DNA of 64,000 bases from JACCYQ01 sp036675565 (GCA_036675565.1 JAKFER010000051.1:1-64000); one strand, 5' to 3'; positions 35,393-44,999 are shown, counted from the first letter of the stretch. The notes: generated by a model from the letters alone, not told the origin. Numbers and translations: made by a program.

Positions 35393-36502
35393 TTATTTCT
35401 TTTTACGGTTGTTGATCATATCTAATTTCAATGAAAATACATGAGTAAACAATGGATTGGATTGATTGGCCAGGTTTGTAAATGCATAATCAATAGTAAG
35501 TGATGAAACTTTAAAACCTGCACCTGCACTGGGCTGGTAGATCCAAACCTTTTTTTGATTTAAAGTATCTCCATCTGCCAAAGCTTTTTGAAAATTATTG
35601 ATACCAGCACGCAGATAAAATACATCATTAACATTACATTCAATTCCCATTTTCGGATCAACACTGACAGGATCAGCACTGATAACCGTATTACGCTGTC
35701 CATCAAAAGTGAGATCAAAATTAGCTTCTGCCAATAAACTTACTTTTTCACTGATATCAAATTCACGGGCAACACCTAAGATTAACCTTGGCGCTGTTAA
35801 TTCAGTTGATTTTACGGGAATTTCATTATTGGTCAGGTATAAAACTTCTTTTTCTCTTTCTGTAAAAGAAAAAGACCATGCGTTAAAAGTAGAAGTGATA
35901 TCACGGCCAGAGATACCAAATTTCCATTTGTCTTTATGAATTTGCAGACCAGCATCTATTCCAAAACCCCAGGCTTTGGCAAATTTTCCAACATTGCGGT
36001 GAATCACTTTTGCATTCACTCCAAACTGCACGTTCTTATTTTCTGATTCTTTTATTTTTTGAGCGAATGAAACCAGGAAAGCGTAATCGGCTGACGAAAA
36101 TGCCTGGATGTTATTGTAGTTAATTGAACCATCGGGTTCTACAAGAAATAAAGTGTTCATGATATCGTCTACGGCAAACCGAAGACCGGTAATGGCCAAT
36201 GTTCTTTTATTGCCGGCAGATGGAAATGCGATTCCTGCAAAATCATATTTTCCGATACCAGCAAAATATTCCGCGTGCATCAGGTTTACCTGGGGTTGAT
36301 CCTTTACAAAGACCAATCCTGCAGGATTCCAATATGCAGCAGTACCGTCGTTTGCTGAAGCAACCTGCGCACTACCCATGGCCAACCCCCTTGCACCTGC
36401 ACCAATATTGAGAAATTCATTGGAGTATTTTCTAAATTGAGCTTCCCCGGTAAAATTGATGAAAATAAAAAAAATGGATAAGGCTAAGGCGGGTGATTTC
36501 AT
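35393..36502 (-). CDS. porV2: PorV2-like outer-membrane barrel protein
   Basis: 369 residues from MKSPALALSIFFIFINFTGEAQ, a clear signal peptide; an ATG eight codons upstream (36526) would put MHYKKPLR before it. The mature start FLNIGAGARGLAMGSAQVASANDGTAAYWNPAGLV is the PorV/PorQ (FadL-like barrel) signature. PorV shuttles type IX cargo to the sortase; co-expression with porU2 supports a matching shuttle role. The alternating hydrophobic strands to the C-terminus fit an outer-membrane barrel. Confidence 0.8.
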   Translation of the reverse strand: MKSPALALSIFFIFINFTGEAQFRKYSNEFLNIGAGARGLAMGSAQVASANDGTAAYWNPAGLVFVKDQPQVNLMHAEYFAGIGKYDFAGIAFPSAGNKRTLAITGLRFAVDDIMNTLFLVEPDGSINYNNIQAFSSADYAFLVSFAQKIKESENKNVQFGVNAKVIHRNVGKFAKAWGFGIDAGLQIHKDKWKFGISGRDITSTFNAWSFSFTEREKEVLYLTNNEIPVKSTELTAPRLILGVAREFDISEKVSLLAEANFDLTFDGQRNTVISADPVSVDPKMGIECNVNDVFYLRAGINNFQKALADGDTLNQKKVWIYQPSAGAGFKVSSLTIDYAFTNLANQSNPLFTHVFSLKLDMINNRKKK

Positions 36503-36558
36503 GCGGAGAGGTTTCTTATAATGCAATTAGTTTGTTGTTTTAAAAGGATAACGGAAAA

Positions 36559-36567
36559 GCAAAAATA
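36559..36567 (-). promoter_or_regulatory. -7 promoter box of porV2-porU2
   Basis: TATTTTTGC on the minus strand matches TAnnTTTGC, 57 bp upstream of the MKSPAL start. The -33 match is weak. Confidence 0.5.
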
Positions 36568-36693
36568 TACTTTCGCCCCTCAAAATCATAGCTTTCAGTC
36601 GTAAATGATGGAAAATTGAAAACGTATTGAATACAAATATATTGCAGCATTCTGATGGCTTTTAAATCTGCTTTACATTTGCCAAAAAGTAAA

Positions 36694-37977
36694 ATGAACC
36701 TGATAGAAGAACTTTCCTGGCGTGGAATGATCCAAAACATCATGCCAGGCACTGAAGATCAACTACTTAAAGAAGTAACCACGGGCTATATCGGGTTCGA
36801 TCCCACTGCAGACTCGTTGCACATCGGAAGCCTTGTTCCCATTATCCTGCTCGTTCACTTACAAAAAGCCGGTCATAAACCAATTGCCCTGGTTGGTGGC
36901 GCTACAGGAATGGTTGGTGATCCTAGTTTTAAGAGCGAAGAAAGAAATATGTTAAGCGAGGATGTTTTAAGCAAAAATGTAGATGGGATTCGCAATCAAC
37001 TGATTAAATATCTTGATTTTGAAGCTGGCAAGCCTAACAGCGCTGAAATGGTCAATAATTATGAATGGTTTAAACAAATCACTTTCCTTGATTTTATCCG
37101 GGATGCCGGAAAACACATCACGGTCAACTATATGATGGCCAAAGACAGTGTAAAAAAGAGATTGGAAGGTGACTCTGGAATGAGTTTTACCGAATTTACC
37201 TACCAGTTGGTTCAGGGATACGATTTTTACTGGCTTTACAAGCATAAAAACTGCAAATTGCAAATGGGCGGCAGTGATCAATGGGGAAATATTGTTACCG
37301 GCACCGAACTGATAAGAAGAAAAGCCAATGGAGAAGCTTTTGCTTTTACCTGTCCTCTTATTACTAAAGCAGATGGCGGAAAGTTCGGTAAATCAGAAAA
37401 GGGAAATGTTTGGCTGGATCCTGAAAGAACATCTCCCTACCAGTTTTACCAATTTTGGTTAAATGCTGCTGATGATGACGCTGAAAAATATATAAAAATA
37501 TTTACATTTTTACCCAAAATTGAAATTGAAGAAACTTTAAATCAACATAAGAAAGATCCTGGTCAAAGAATTTTACAAAAAAAACTGGCAAAAGAAGTTA
37601 CCACTTTTGTACATGGGGAAAACGAATGTGAGGCTGCAATTCAAACAACCGAAAAACTATTTAGTGGAGACCCGGTTGAAAACCTTCGATCATTAAATGA
37701 GAAGGAACTTTTACAATCAATGGAAGGTGTTCCCCTTTCAAATTTTCCGATGGAAAAAGTGGAATCTGGTATAGATGTGATCGGTTTTCTATCTGAAACT
37801 TCTATATTTCCCAGTAAAGGAGAAGCCCGCAAAACCTTACAACAAGGCGGAATCAGCATCAACAGGGAGAAGGTTTCCGAAGTGGCCATGCAAATCAATT
37901 CATCTCATTTACTAAACAACAAATATATCCTGGTACAAAAAGGAAAGAAGAATTTTTACCTGGTTTATTGTCAATAG
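36694..37977 (+). CDS. tyrS: Tyrosyl-tRNA synthetase
   Basis: 427 residues from MNLIEELSWRGMIQ, the usual family start; the frame extends 13 codons upstream without similarity. The class I HIGH motif is DSLHIGSL (about 36-43), the substrate pocket YQLVQGYDFYWL and QMGGSDQWGNIVTG follow, and KFGKS (about 230-234) stands for KMSKS. An S4-like RNA-binding domain fills the end (KGEARKTLQQGGISINREKV). Charges tRNA-Tyr. Confidence 0.96.
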   Translation: MNLIEELSWRGMIQNIMPGTEDQLLKEVTTGYIGFDPTADSLHIGSLVPIILLVHLQKAGHKPIALVGGATGMVGDPSFKSEERNMLSEDVLSKNVDGIRNQLIKYLDFEAGKPNSAEMVNNYEWFKQITFLDFIRDAGKHITVNYMMAKDSVKKRLEGDSGMSFTEFTYQLVQGYDFYWLYKHKNCKLQMGGSDQWGNIVTGTELIRRKANGEAFAFTCPLITKADGGKFGKSEKGNVWLDPERTSPYQFYQFWLNAADDDAEKYIKIFTFLPKIEIEETLNQHKKDPGQRILQKKLAKEVTTFVHGENECEAAIQTTEKLFSGDPVENLRSLNEKELLQSMEGVPLSNFPMEKVESGIDVIGFLSETSIFPSKGEARKTLQQGGISINREKVSEVAMQINSSHLLNNKYILVQKGKKNFYLVYCQ

Positions 37978-38031
37978 ATCTTTCTTAACCCGGTTGGTAT
38001 GTTTTTTTTATATGGTGAATAAAATTCTACC

Positions 38032-38931
38032 ATGATGAAATATTTAACCGGGTTATTTCTTTGTATAATAACCGCAATCCAGGCCTTTAGTCAACAAGAT
38101 TCTGTTTCCGTTGCTATTTTAAATGATTCAAACATTTTAATTAAAGATTCTGTTGGTGTTGATGCTAAACCATTTGTAAACCCGGACCTGGAAGTTTATA
38201 AGTTGAAACCAGCGGTTGATGTTCCATTAACTGCAATAGGAACTGGTTTAAGTTTATTGGGATTCTCAAAAATTTACAGCAAAGATGCCTCTTCCGAAGA
38301 AGATATACTGGCCTTAAGAAAAAGTGATATCAATAGTTTTGACAGGAGTGCGGCCGACAATTATTCGGAAAAGGCAACCAAACAAAGCGATATGCTTTTC
38401 TATGGCTCCATGCCACTTCCTTTAGTATTATTATTGGATAAAGATATCAGGAAGGATGCCGCGAAAATTGGTTTTTTATACCTCGAAGCACTTTCAATTA
38501 CTGGTGTGTTTTATACCGGGTCTAATTATTTTGTAAACCGTTACAGGCCATTGGCATATAATCCTGAAGTTCCGATGGATGAAAGAAGAAGTGGTGGTTC
38601 AACCAATTCTTTTATAGGTGGTCATCCCGCGATGGTAGCCACATCTGTATTTTTTATTGCAAAAGTATATGCTGATTATCACCCGGAATCTAATTTTAAA
38701 TGGGTTCTATACACAGCGGCATCAGCTTCAACATTTGCTACTGCCTATTTACGTTATAAAGGTGGAAAACATTTTCCTTCTGATTTAATCACCGGAGTTG
38801 CGATCGGTACTTTAAGTGGTATACTTGTTCCCCAGTTTCATAAGAACAAATTAATAAATAACGAAAGGGTAAAATTGGCTCCGTTCCACAATAATTTTTC
38901 CAGTGGATTATCTTTCAGTTATCGCTTATAA
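38032..38931 (+). CDS. PAP2-family phosphatase
   Basis: 299 residues with a signal peptide (MMKYLTGLFLCIITAIQAFSQ). PAP2 motifs are NRYRP near 180, FIGGHPAM near 200 and RYKGGKHFPSDLITG near 245. The last keeps the catalytic His and Asp, while the second reads IGGH instead of PSGH and the Lys of the first is not obvious, so activity is likely but the site is degenerate. Relatives dephosphorylate lipid phosphates such as undecaprenyl pyrophosphate. Its 3' end overlaps the converging GDSL gene by 6 bp. Confidence 0.78.
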   Translation: MMKYLTGLFLCIITAIQAFSQQDSVSVAILNDSNILIKDSVGVDAKPFVNPDLEVYKLKPAVDVPLTAIGTGLSLLGFSKIYSKDASSEEDILALRKSDINSFDRSAADNYSEKATKQSDMLFYGSMPLPLVLLLDKDIRKDAAKIGFLYLEALSITGVFYTGSNYFVNRYRPLAYNPEVPMDERRSGGSTNSFIGGHPAMVATSVFFIAKVYADYHPESNFKWVLYTAASASTFATAYLRYKGGKHFPSDLITGVAIGTLSGILVPQFHKNKLINNERVKLAPFHNNFSSGLSFSYRL

Positions 38932-39597
38932 GTCCAGGTTAGACAGCACTTTCCAAATAGATTGAGCAACCAGTAAATTTCCTGCAGAATTCAAATGCAC
39001 CCGGTCGGATGTTAAAATACCGCTTGGTGCATTTGCAGGATTATTTTTCAAATTATATGCAAGAAAATCTTTGCGTAAATCAATCAATTGGAGATTGTTC
39101 TTTGTTGCCAGGCTACGAACAATATGAGTATATGCATTCAAATCTCCATCCTGCGGATTGCTGTAATCAGTTTTTTCGCCAATAACAGTTGGCGTGCAAA
39201 GAATGACTTTTATTTTTTTTTCTTTTAATTGATCAATGATTTCCTGGTAAAAACGTTCGAAGCGATCTGTATCTGTTCCGGTGCCGGCAAGTGATTTATG
39301 CCACACATCATTTATCCCAATATAGATCACAACCACATCTGGTTTTTGATTGATAACGTCATTCTTTAATCGAAAAAGAAGATCGTATACTTTATTTCCT
39401 CCAATTCCGCGGCCAACGAATTCGAATGAATGTTTATTGCTGCTCATCTTTGCTATACTGTCTAACAGGGAAATATAACCGCCAGGTTTTATTCCGGCTT
39501 CCGTTATAGAATCACCAAAAAATATGACTTTTAAATTTTTATCGGGCATGAAGGAAAGAATATTAACTGCAAATGCCAGGAGCAACAAAGATCTCAT
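38926..39597 (-). CDS. SGNH/GDSL hydrolase
   Basis: 223 residues with an N-terminal signal-like helix (1-16). Block I is FFGDSITEAG (about 31-40) with the nucleophilic Ser, block II the Gly in GRGIGGN, block III IGINDVWH (about 97-104) and block V SDRVHLNSAGN with the Asp-His pair. The set is complete, so an active esterase or acetylhydrolase, probably periplasmic, is likely; substrate unknown. Confidence 0.82.
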   Translation of the reverse strand: MRSLLLLAFAVNILSFMPDKNLKVIFFGDSITEAGIKPGGYISLLDSIAKMSSNKHSFEFVGRGIGGNKVYDLLFRLKNDVINQKPDVVVIYIGINDVWHKSLAGTGTDTDRFERFYQEIIDQLKEKKIKVILCTPTVIGEKTDYSNPQDGDLNAYTHIVRSLATKNNLQLIDLRKDFLAYNLKNNPANAPSGILTSDRVHLNSAGNLLVAQSIWKVLSNLDL

Positions 39598-39679
39598 CAG
39601 TGATTATTTAATATAAAGTAATTGCCGGATCAATCAACCAAAATGAAAAATATGATGGGGATAGAGATGTAACATATTT

Positions 39680-40573
39680 CTATTCAACATCCACTTGTTT
39701 GCGGATCAATGCACCTTCCTGCATTTCCATTTCAAACCGGCGTTCACGCAGGTAATAGCCATTCCCCTTTTCACAAAAATGTACCTTAATATTTTCAATA
39801 CTGATTGGATTGCCATCAGGTATATCAGCAATATTACTATGCCTGATTTCATGACCATCAATGATCATTACCAGGCCACTGCCTATTGCTTCCATTTTAT
39901 TTCCTTCGGTGATTAACATTCCTGTATCCTCTCCCAAACCAATACCAATACATTGCGGATTGGTTGCAACTGCTTGTGATAAACGGCCAAAACGACCCCG
40001 TTTCTCAAAATGAGAGTCAATGATTACATCATCAATAAAGCCTAAACCGGTAGTAATTTTTACTTCACCTTTCAAATGCGCCCTGATTGCATTGCCTTCA
40101 TAAATCATGGTATTACTCATTGCCATTGCTCCCGCACTGGTACCGGCAACAACAAAATTTTCATTTTCATACCTGGTTAATAAAGAACGTAAAAAGGGAG
40201 TTCCGCCAAAAGTGGCACTCAGTCTTAACTGGTTGCCGCCTGTCATCATCACACAATCACATAATTCAATGCGCCTCAGGTATTCTTCTTCATTAACTTC
40301 CTGGCGATTGCGAATATGCATGACACCAACATTGGTGCAACCTATCTTTCCAAATGCATTCAGATAATTATTTCCTACCTCGTAAGGAATAGTAGATGCT
40401 GTTGTAATTACTTCTATTTTACTATCAACCCCTCCTGCCTCATCAACTATTCGGCGCAAAATTCCCAGTTCAAAAAAATTGAGGTTATTGCGGGAAATTT
40501 CACCCTTTTCAAGGTCGGTTCCTTTGTCTTCGGCGCCTCCAACAGCTATAAGTTTTCCCTTAGGATGTATCAT
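39680..40573 (-). CDS. cphB: Cyanophycinase
   Basis: 297 residues, a serine peptidase of family S51 that cuts cyanophycin to beta-Asp-Arg dipeptides. The nucleophile is Ser147 in VVAGTSAGAMAMS. MMTGGNQLRLSATFGGT (about 109-125) and the IIDSHFEKRGRFGRLSQAV block are family-specific. No signal peptide, so cytoplasmic, where granules form. It points away from cphA with an aminotransferase gene between. A -7 promoter box TACATTTG lies about 20 bp upstream. Confidence 0.9.
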   Translation of the reverse strand: MIHPKGKLIAVGGAEDKGTDLEKGEISRNNLNFFELGILRRIVDEAGGVDSKIEVITTASTIPYEVGNNYLNAFGKIGCTNVGVMHIRNRQEVNEEEYLRRIELCDCVMMTGGNQLRLSATFGGTPFLRSLLTRYENENFVVAGTSAGAMAMSNTMIYEGNAIRAHLKGEVKITTGLGFIDDVIIDSHFEKRGRFGRLSQAVATNPQCIGIGLGEDTGMLITEGNKMEAIGSGLVMIIDGHEIRHSNIADIPDGNPISIENIKVHFCEKGNGYYLRERRFEMEMQEGALIRKQVDVE

Positions 40574-40593
40574 TCAGGCGGGTTTGATTAAAA

Positions 40594-40601
40594 CAAATGT
40601 A
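40594..40601 (-). promoter_or_regulatory. -7 promoter box of cphB
   Basis: TACATTTG on the minus strand, exact match to TAnnTTTG, giving a leader of about 10-15 nt; no clear TTG at -33. Confidence 0.45.
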
Positions 40602-40711
40602 AAAGAAAATGATCTAACGTAAAGGCCGCCTTGCTGAGTATGTTAGTAAGTGGATAAATATTTTACAGAAAATTATTATAAAATGATGGGTACTACAACC
40701 ACCCCGTGAAT

Positions 40712-42010
40712 TCAGGTTGTCTTTGCAAATTCCCTGGTTGCCTTAACTAACAAGTCAAGATTTTTGGTTGTCGTATAAACATTTGGAGTTACTCTGACTC
40801 CTTTAATATTCTCCCATTCAATAGTTGTTGTATGAATTTTGTATTTATTAAATAAATACTGATCCAGTTCAGCAGGTTTTTTTCCATGTATGCCAATATT
40901 GCCAATGGCACATCCCCATTCAGGGTCAAGCGATGTATTGAGTATAACAGCAGGAAGATCCTGGACTTTTTCCATCCAATAATTTTTCAAATAGTGCAAT
41001 CTTTTTTCTTTCCGTTCACTACCGATCATTTCATGAAATTCGATGGCTTTACCAATAGCTTGTTCAATAAAAAATGGCCTGGTTCCTAAATTTTCAAATT
41101 TGCGAATATCATCCTGTAACGGATCGGCGGCAGCAAAAAGCGGATACAGGTTTTTAATCTTGTTCTTTTTTACATAAAGCATCCCAGCGCCGATTGGTGC
41201 ATACAACCATTTATGTAAACTGGTTGCATAATAATCACAATCAAGATCGGGGATCTTAAAATCAAAATGAGCAAAACTATGTGCACCATCAACAACTACT
41301 TCAATTCCTTTTTTATGGGCTTCCTGCGCAATTTTTTTAACCGGAAGTATTTGCCCGTTCCAATTAATGATATGGGTAAGATGAACAACTTTTGTTTTTG
41401 AAGTAAATGCATTTACATATTGTTTCACCAGGTAGTCCTCATCAGTTGTTGGTGTTTCAAGATTTACCCAGGTGATTTTTATTTGATCTCTTTTTTCTCT
41501 TTGCTTCCATGCATTAACCATGTTGGGATAATCCTGGAGTGCAGCTACAACTTCATCACCAGGTTTTAATTGAAGTCCGAAAATAATAGTTTCCAAACCC
41601 TCTGATGCATTCCGATTCATGGCGATTTCTTCTGCATCACAACCGGCCAACATGGCTAAATTTTTTCTGAGTGGTTCACGCCCCTGGTCTATGATTCGCC
41701 ACATATAATAACTGGGTGCTTCATTGCTCAGGTCATAATATCTTTTCATTGCATCCTGCACAGTTTTGGGTGCAGGCGATACCCCACCATTATTTAAATT
41801 GATGATGCCGGGAGAAACAGTAAATGATTGTTGCACATAATACCAGAATTCTTCTTCTGTTGCCAGTTCATCCGGCGAAGTGTTTGCCGCATTCTTTAAT
41901 GCGCTTTCCAGATTACGACTCCAGGCGGGTTGAAAAACAGATCCAACAAATGCAGTGGCAGAAAATAAACCAGCCTTTCTCAAAAAACTTCTACGATTAC
42001 CAGGCTCCAT
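40712..42010 (-). CDS. Class V aminotransferase-like PLP enzyme with a Tat signal
   Basis: 432 residues. The N-terminus MEPGNRRSFLRKAGLFSATAFVGS has the twin-arginine motif and hydrophobic stretch of a Tat export signal. The body is a class V PLP enzyme of the isopenicillin-N epimerase/cysteine-desulfurase group: VVVDGAHSFAHF (Asp241, His244) and the PLP lysine Lys267 in SLHKWLYAPIGAG. Tat export fits a cofactor-loaded protein folded before transport. The reaction is unknown. It lies between cphB (same strand, 138 bp) and cphA (divergent, 138 bp), a position that suggests but does not prove a link to cyanophycin or amino-acid metabolism. Confidence 0.78.
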   Translation of the reverse strand: MEPGNRRSFLRKAGLFSATAFVGSVFQPAWSRNLESALKNAANTSPDELATEEEFWYYVQQSFTVSPGIINLNNGGVSPAPKTVQDAMKRYYDLSNEAPSYYMWRIIDQGREPLRKNLAMLAGCDAEEIAMNRNASEGLETIIFGLQLKPGDEVVAALQDYPNMVNAWKQREKRDQIKITWVNLETPTTDEDYLVKQYVNAFTSKTKVVHLTHIINWNGQILPVKKIAQEAHKKGIEVVVDGAHSFAHFDFKIPDLDCDYYATSLHKWLYAPIGAGMLYVKKNKIKNLYPLFAAADPLQDDIRKFENLGTRPFFIEQAIGKAIEFHEMIGSERKEKRLHYLKNYWMEKVQDLPAVILNTSLDPEWGCAIGNIGIHGKKPAELDQYLFNKYKIHTTTIEWENIKGVRVTPNVYTTTKNLDLLVKATREFAKTT

Positions 42011-42148
42011 GGAATGATATTTTATTTTAAATGTAAGTAATCTTACAAAAGAATAGGAATTGTAAATTGAATCGTACGGATATTTATCATCAAACCAAAA
42101 TTGGTAGCAAACCCAAAAAAAACTAATTTCCGCATCTAAGAAAAATAT

Positions 42149-44788
42149 ATGAAGATCATCGACATCAAAGTTTTAAAAGGTCCTAATTATTGGAGTGTTC
42201 GCCGTCCCAAACTCATTCAAATGAAACTGGACCTGGAAGAAATGGAAGAAAGACCTACCAATAAAATACCCGGCTTTTTAGAAAGATTGAAAACACTTTT
42301 ACCAGGCATGTACGAACATCGTTGCAGTGAAGGAGTGGAAGGTGGTTTTTATACCCGTGTAGAAGAAGGAACCTGGATGGGTCATGTGATAGAACATATT
42401 GCGCTGGAATTACAAACCCTCGCAGGCATGGATTGTGGCTTTGGCAGAACCCGCAGCACCGGCGAAAATGGAGTGTACTTTGTGATCTTTGATTACAAAG
42501 AAGAAGATGCCGGCGTTTACACGGCCAGGGCATCTGTAAAAATTGCGGAAGCGCTGATTGAAGGAAAGGAATATGACCTGGAAAAGGATATCATGCGCTT
42601 GCGGGAAATCAGGGAAGATACTCGCCTGGGTCCTTCAACCGGTTGTATTGTTGAAGAAGCGGCCAAACGAGGCATTCCTTTTATACGGTTAAACAAACAT
42701 TCTCTTGTACAATTGGGTCATGGCCATAAGCAAAAACGCATCCGTGCTACCATTGCCAGTACAACATCATCCATTGCTGTTGACATTGCAGGTGATAAAG
42801 AAGAAACAAAAAACTTATTGGAACAGGCAGAAGTACCCATTCCACGCGGTACTATTATTCAAAGTGCAGATGAATTACAGGATGCTATTGACGAAGTTGG
42901 TTATCCCCTGGTTTTAAAACCCATCAATGGTAATCATGGAAAAGGTGCTACCACCAATATCATCAATTACACACAGGCTTTAAAAGCTTTGGAAGGCGCT
43001 CAAAAATACAGCCGTTATGTAATCGTAGAAAAATTTATTACCGGTTTCGATTTCAGGGTGCTGGTCATAGATTATAAATTTATTTGTGCAGCATTGCGAA
43101 CGCCAGCTTCGGTTATTGGTGATGGTAAGCAAACCATTCAGCAATTAATCGATAAAACCAACGAAGATCCCCGCAGAGGATATGGCCATGAAAAAGTGCT
43201 GACTCAAATTAAAGTGGATGATTTTACCTGGAAAATGTTGAATGATAAAGGCTACAACCTGGAAACCATTCCTGCAAAAGATGAAATCGTTCCTTTAAAA
43301 CCAACTGCCAATTTAAGTACAGGTGGAACTTCTGCAGATCTTACTGACGAAGTGCACCCGGCCAATATTTTTATGTGTGAAAGAATTGCCCGCATCATTG
43401 GTTTGGATATTTGCGGTATCGACATCATGGCAGAAAATCTGAAAACACCTTTATCTGAAAATGGTGGAGCCGTTTTAGAAGTAAATGCAGCACCCGGATT
43501 CAGGATGCATATTGATCCATCCGAAGGGCTTCCCCGCAATGTAGCAGAGCCTGTGGTTGATATGCTTTATCCAAAAGGATCAAATGGTCGTATACCGATC
43601 ATTGCCGTAACAGGAACCAATGGTAAAACAACCACAACCCGTTTGATTGCACATATTGCAAAAATTGCCGGTAAAAAACCTGGTTATACAACATCCGATG
43701 GTGTTTATATACAGAACCAATTAATGATGAAGGGCGATTGCACCGGACCTGTTTCAGCACAGTTTGTTTTGAAAGATCCTACGGTGGATTTTGCCGTACT
43801 TGAATGTGCCCGCGGTGGCATTCTAAAATCTGGTCTTGCATTTCAACATTGCGATGTAGCTGTTATAACAAACGTGGCAGCAGATCATATCGGGCTTGGA
43901 GGTATTAATTCTGTTGAACAAATGGCGCAGGTAAAAGCGGTTGTTGCAGAAACGGTTTTCCCGCATGGCTATGCTATTTTAAATGCCGATGACCCGCGGG
44001 TTTTCAAAATGAAAAAAACACTTACTTGCAATGTTGCATTATTCAGTATGGACGAAAAAAACCCGCATATACTGAAACATTGTGCTAAAGGTGGACTTGC
44101 AGCAGTTTATGAAAATGGATTTATCAGCTTGCTAAAAGGTACCTGGAAAATTCGGGTAATGGCTGCCAAAGATATTCCACTCACTTTTGAAGCAAAGGCG
44201 ATTCACAATATTCAAAATACATTACCGGCTGTGATGGCCACATATCTTTACCGCGATATAACCATTGCCGATATCAGGCAGGGTTTGCTATCATTTATTC
44301 CATCAACAGATCAAACGCCTGGCAGACTGAATTTTTTCAATTTTAAAAATTTTACTTTCCTGGCAGATTTTGCACATAATCCGCATGGACTAAAATTGCT
44401 TTGTGATTTTGTAAGTAAACTGGATTATTCGTATAAAATTGGTGTCATCAGTGGTACCGGGGACCGCAGGGACGAGGATATCAGGGAATTGGGTGAAATA
44501 GCCGCCAATTATTTTGATGAGATCATTATCAGGTGTGATAAAAACCTGAGAGGTCGTGAACCGGAAGAAATTATTAGTTTATTAAAACAAGGTATTGATA
44601 AAACGAACCCCAACTTACCTACTACAGTCATCCAAAATGAAGATGAGGCTATTGATTATGCATATGAAAACGCCCCTGCAGGCAGTTTGGTTACAATCAT
44701 GTGTGATGTGGTTGCCAGGGCTTTGGATAAAATAAAAGAATTGAAAGAAAAAGAAGAGAATAACCTGATTACATTAGGTACAAAGTAG
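42149..44788 (+). CDS. cphA: Cyanophycin synthetase
   Basis: 879 residues, the size of CphA1 enzymes. The N-terminal CphA domain is followed by an ATP-grasp domain (about 165-475) with KPINGNHGKGATTNI near 256-270 and the metal-binding EVNAAPGFRMH near 449-459, which adds Arg. The C-terminal Mur-ligase-like domain (about 485-870) has the P-loop GTNGKTTTTR near 489 and ECARGG, and adds Asp to the backbone. Together they build the (beta-Asp-Arg)n storage polymer in the cytoplasm. A possible promoter TTG-N20-TAATTTCC lies just upstream but deviates from the -7 consensus. Confidence 0.94.
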   Translation: MKIIDIKVLKGPNYWSVRRPKLIQMKLDLEEMEERPTNKIPGFLERLKTLLPGMYEHRCSEGVEGGFYTRVEEGTWMGHVIEHIALELQTLAGMDCGFGRTRSTGENGVYFVIFDYKEEDAGVYTARASVKIAEALIEGKEYDLEKDIMRLREIREDTRLGPSTGCIVEEAAKRGIPFIRLNKHSLVQLGHGHKQKRIRATIASTTSSIAVDIAGDKEETKNLLEQAEVPIPRGTIIQSADELQDAIDEVGYPLVLKPINGNHGKGATTNIINYTQALKALEGAQKYSRYVIVEKFITGFDFRVLVIDYKFICAALRTPASVIGDGKQTIQQLIDKTNEDPRRGYGHEKVLTQIKVDDFTWKMLNDKGYNLETIPAKDEIVPLKPTANLSTGGTSADLTDEVHPANIFMCERIARIIGLDICGIDIMAENLKTPLSENGGAVLEVNAAPGFRMHIDPSEGLPRNVAEPVVDMLYPKGSNGRIPIIAVTGTNGKTTTTRLIAHIAKIAGKKPGYTTSDGVYIQNQLMMKGDCTGPVSAQFVLKDPTVDFAVLECARGGILKSGLAFQHCDVAVITNVAADHIGLGGINSVEQMAQVKAVVAETVFPHGYAILNADDPRVFKMKKTLTCNVALFSMDEKNPHILKHCAKGGLAAVYENGFISLLKGTWKIRVMAAKDIPLTFEAKAIHNIQNTLPAVMATYLYRDITIADIRQGLLSFIPSTDQTPGRLNFFNFKNFTFLADFAHNPHGLKLLCDFVSKLDYSYKIGVISGTGDRRDEDIRELGEIAANYFDEIIIRCDKNLRGREPEEIISLLKQGIDKTNPNLPTTVIQNEDEAIDYAYENAPAGSLVTIMCDVVARALDKIKELKEKEENNLITLGTK

Positions 44789-44854
44789 AAGAAGGGTAAA
44801 AAGCCCATGTTTAAATATTTATTGATCGGATTCGAATGTTTTATTAAAAAGCTT

Positions 44855-44885
44855 TTGGGTGAAATCAGTTCAAATCCTATTTTTG
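44855..44885 (+). promoter_or_regulatory. Promoter of tRNA-Gln
   Basis: TTG at 44855-44857, a 20-bp spacer and -7 box TATTTTTG (44878-44885) followed by C. The start point would be about 35 nt before the tRNA. Confidence 0.65.
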
Positions 44886-44927
44886 CACTCCCAAAAGAAA
44901 TTTTGGCAATTCGGCACTCAGTGCGAT

Positions 44928-44998
44928 TGACCCATGGTGTAATGGTAACACTACTGATTTTGGTTCAGTCATTTAAGGTTCGAATCCTTATGGGTCAA
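44928..44998 (+). tRNA. tRNA-Gln (TTG anticodon)
   Basis: A 71-nt cloverleaf with acceptor stem TGACCCA/TGGGTCA, anticodon TTG in loop TTTTGGT and T-loop GTTCGAATC. CCA is not encoded. It stands alone with its own promoter and a terminator 6 bp downstream. Confidence 0.95.
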
Positions 44999-44999
44999 C

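Noticed and set aside
44851..44898. Sequence resembling a decayed tRNA T-arm (AGTTCAAATCC) with a CTTTTGGG/CCCAAAAG inverted repeat
   Set aside because: The region is better explained as the tRNA-Gln promoter (TTG-N20-TATTTTTG); no acceptor or anticodon stem can be built.
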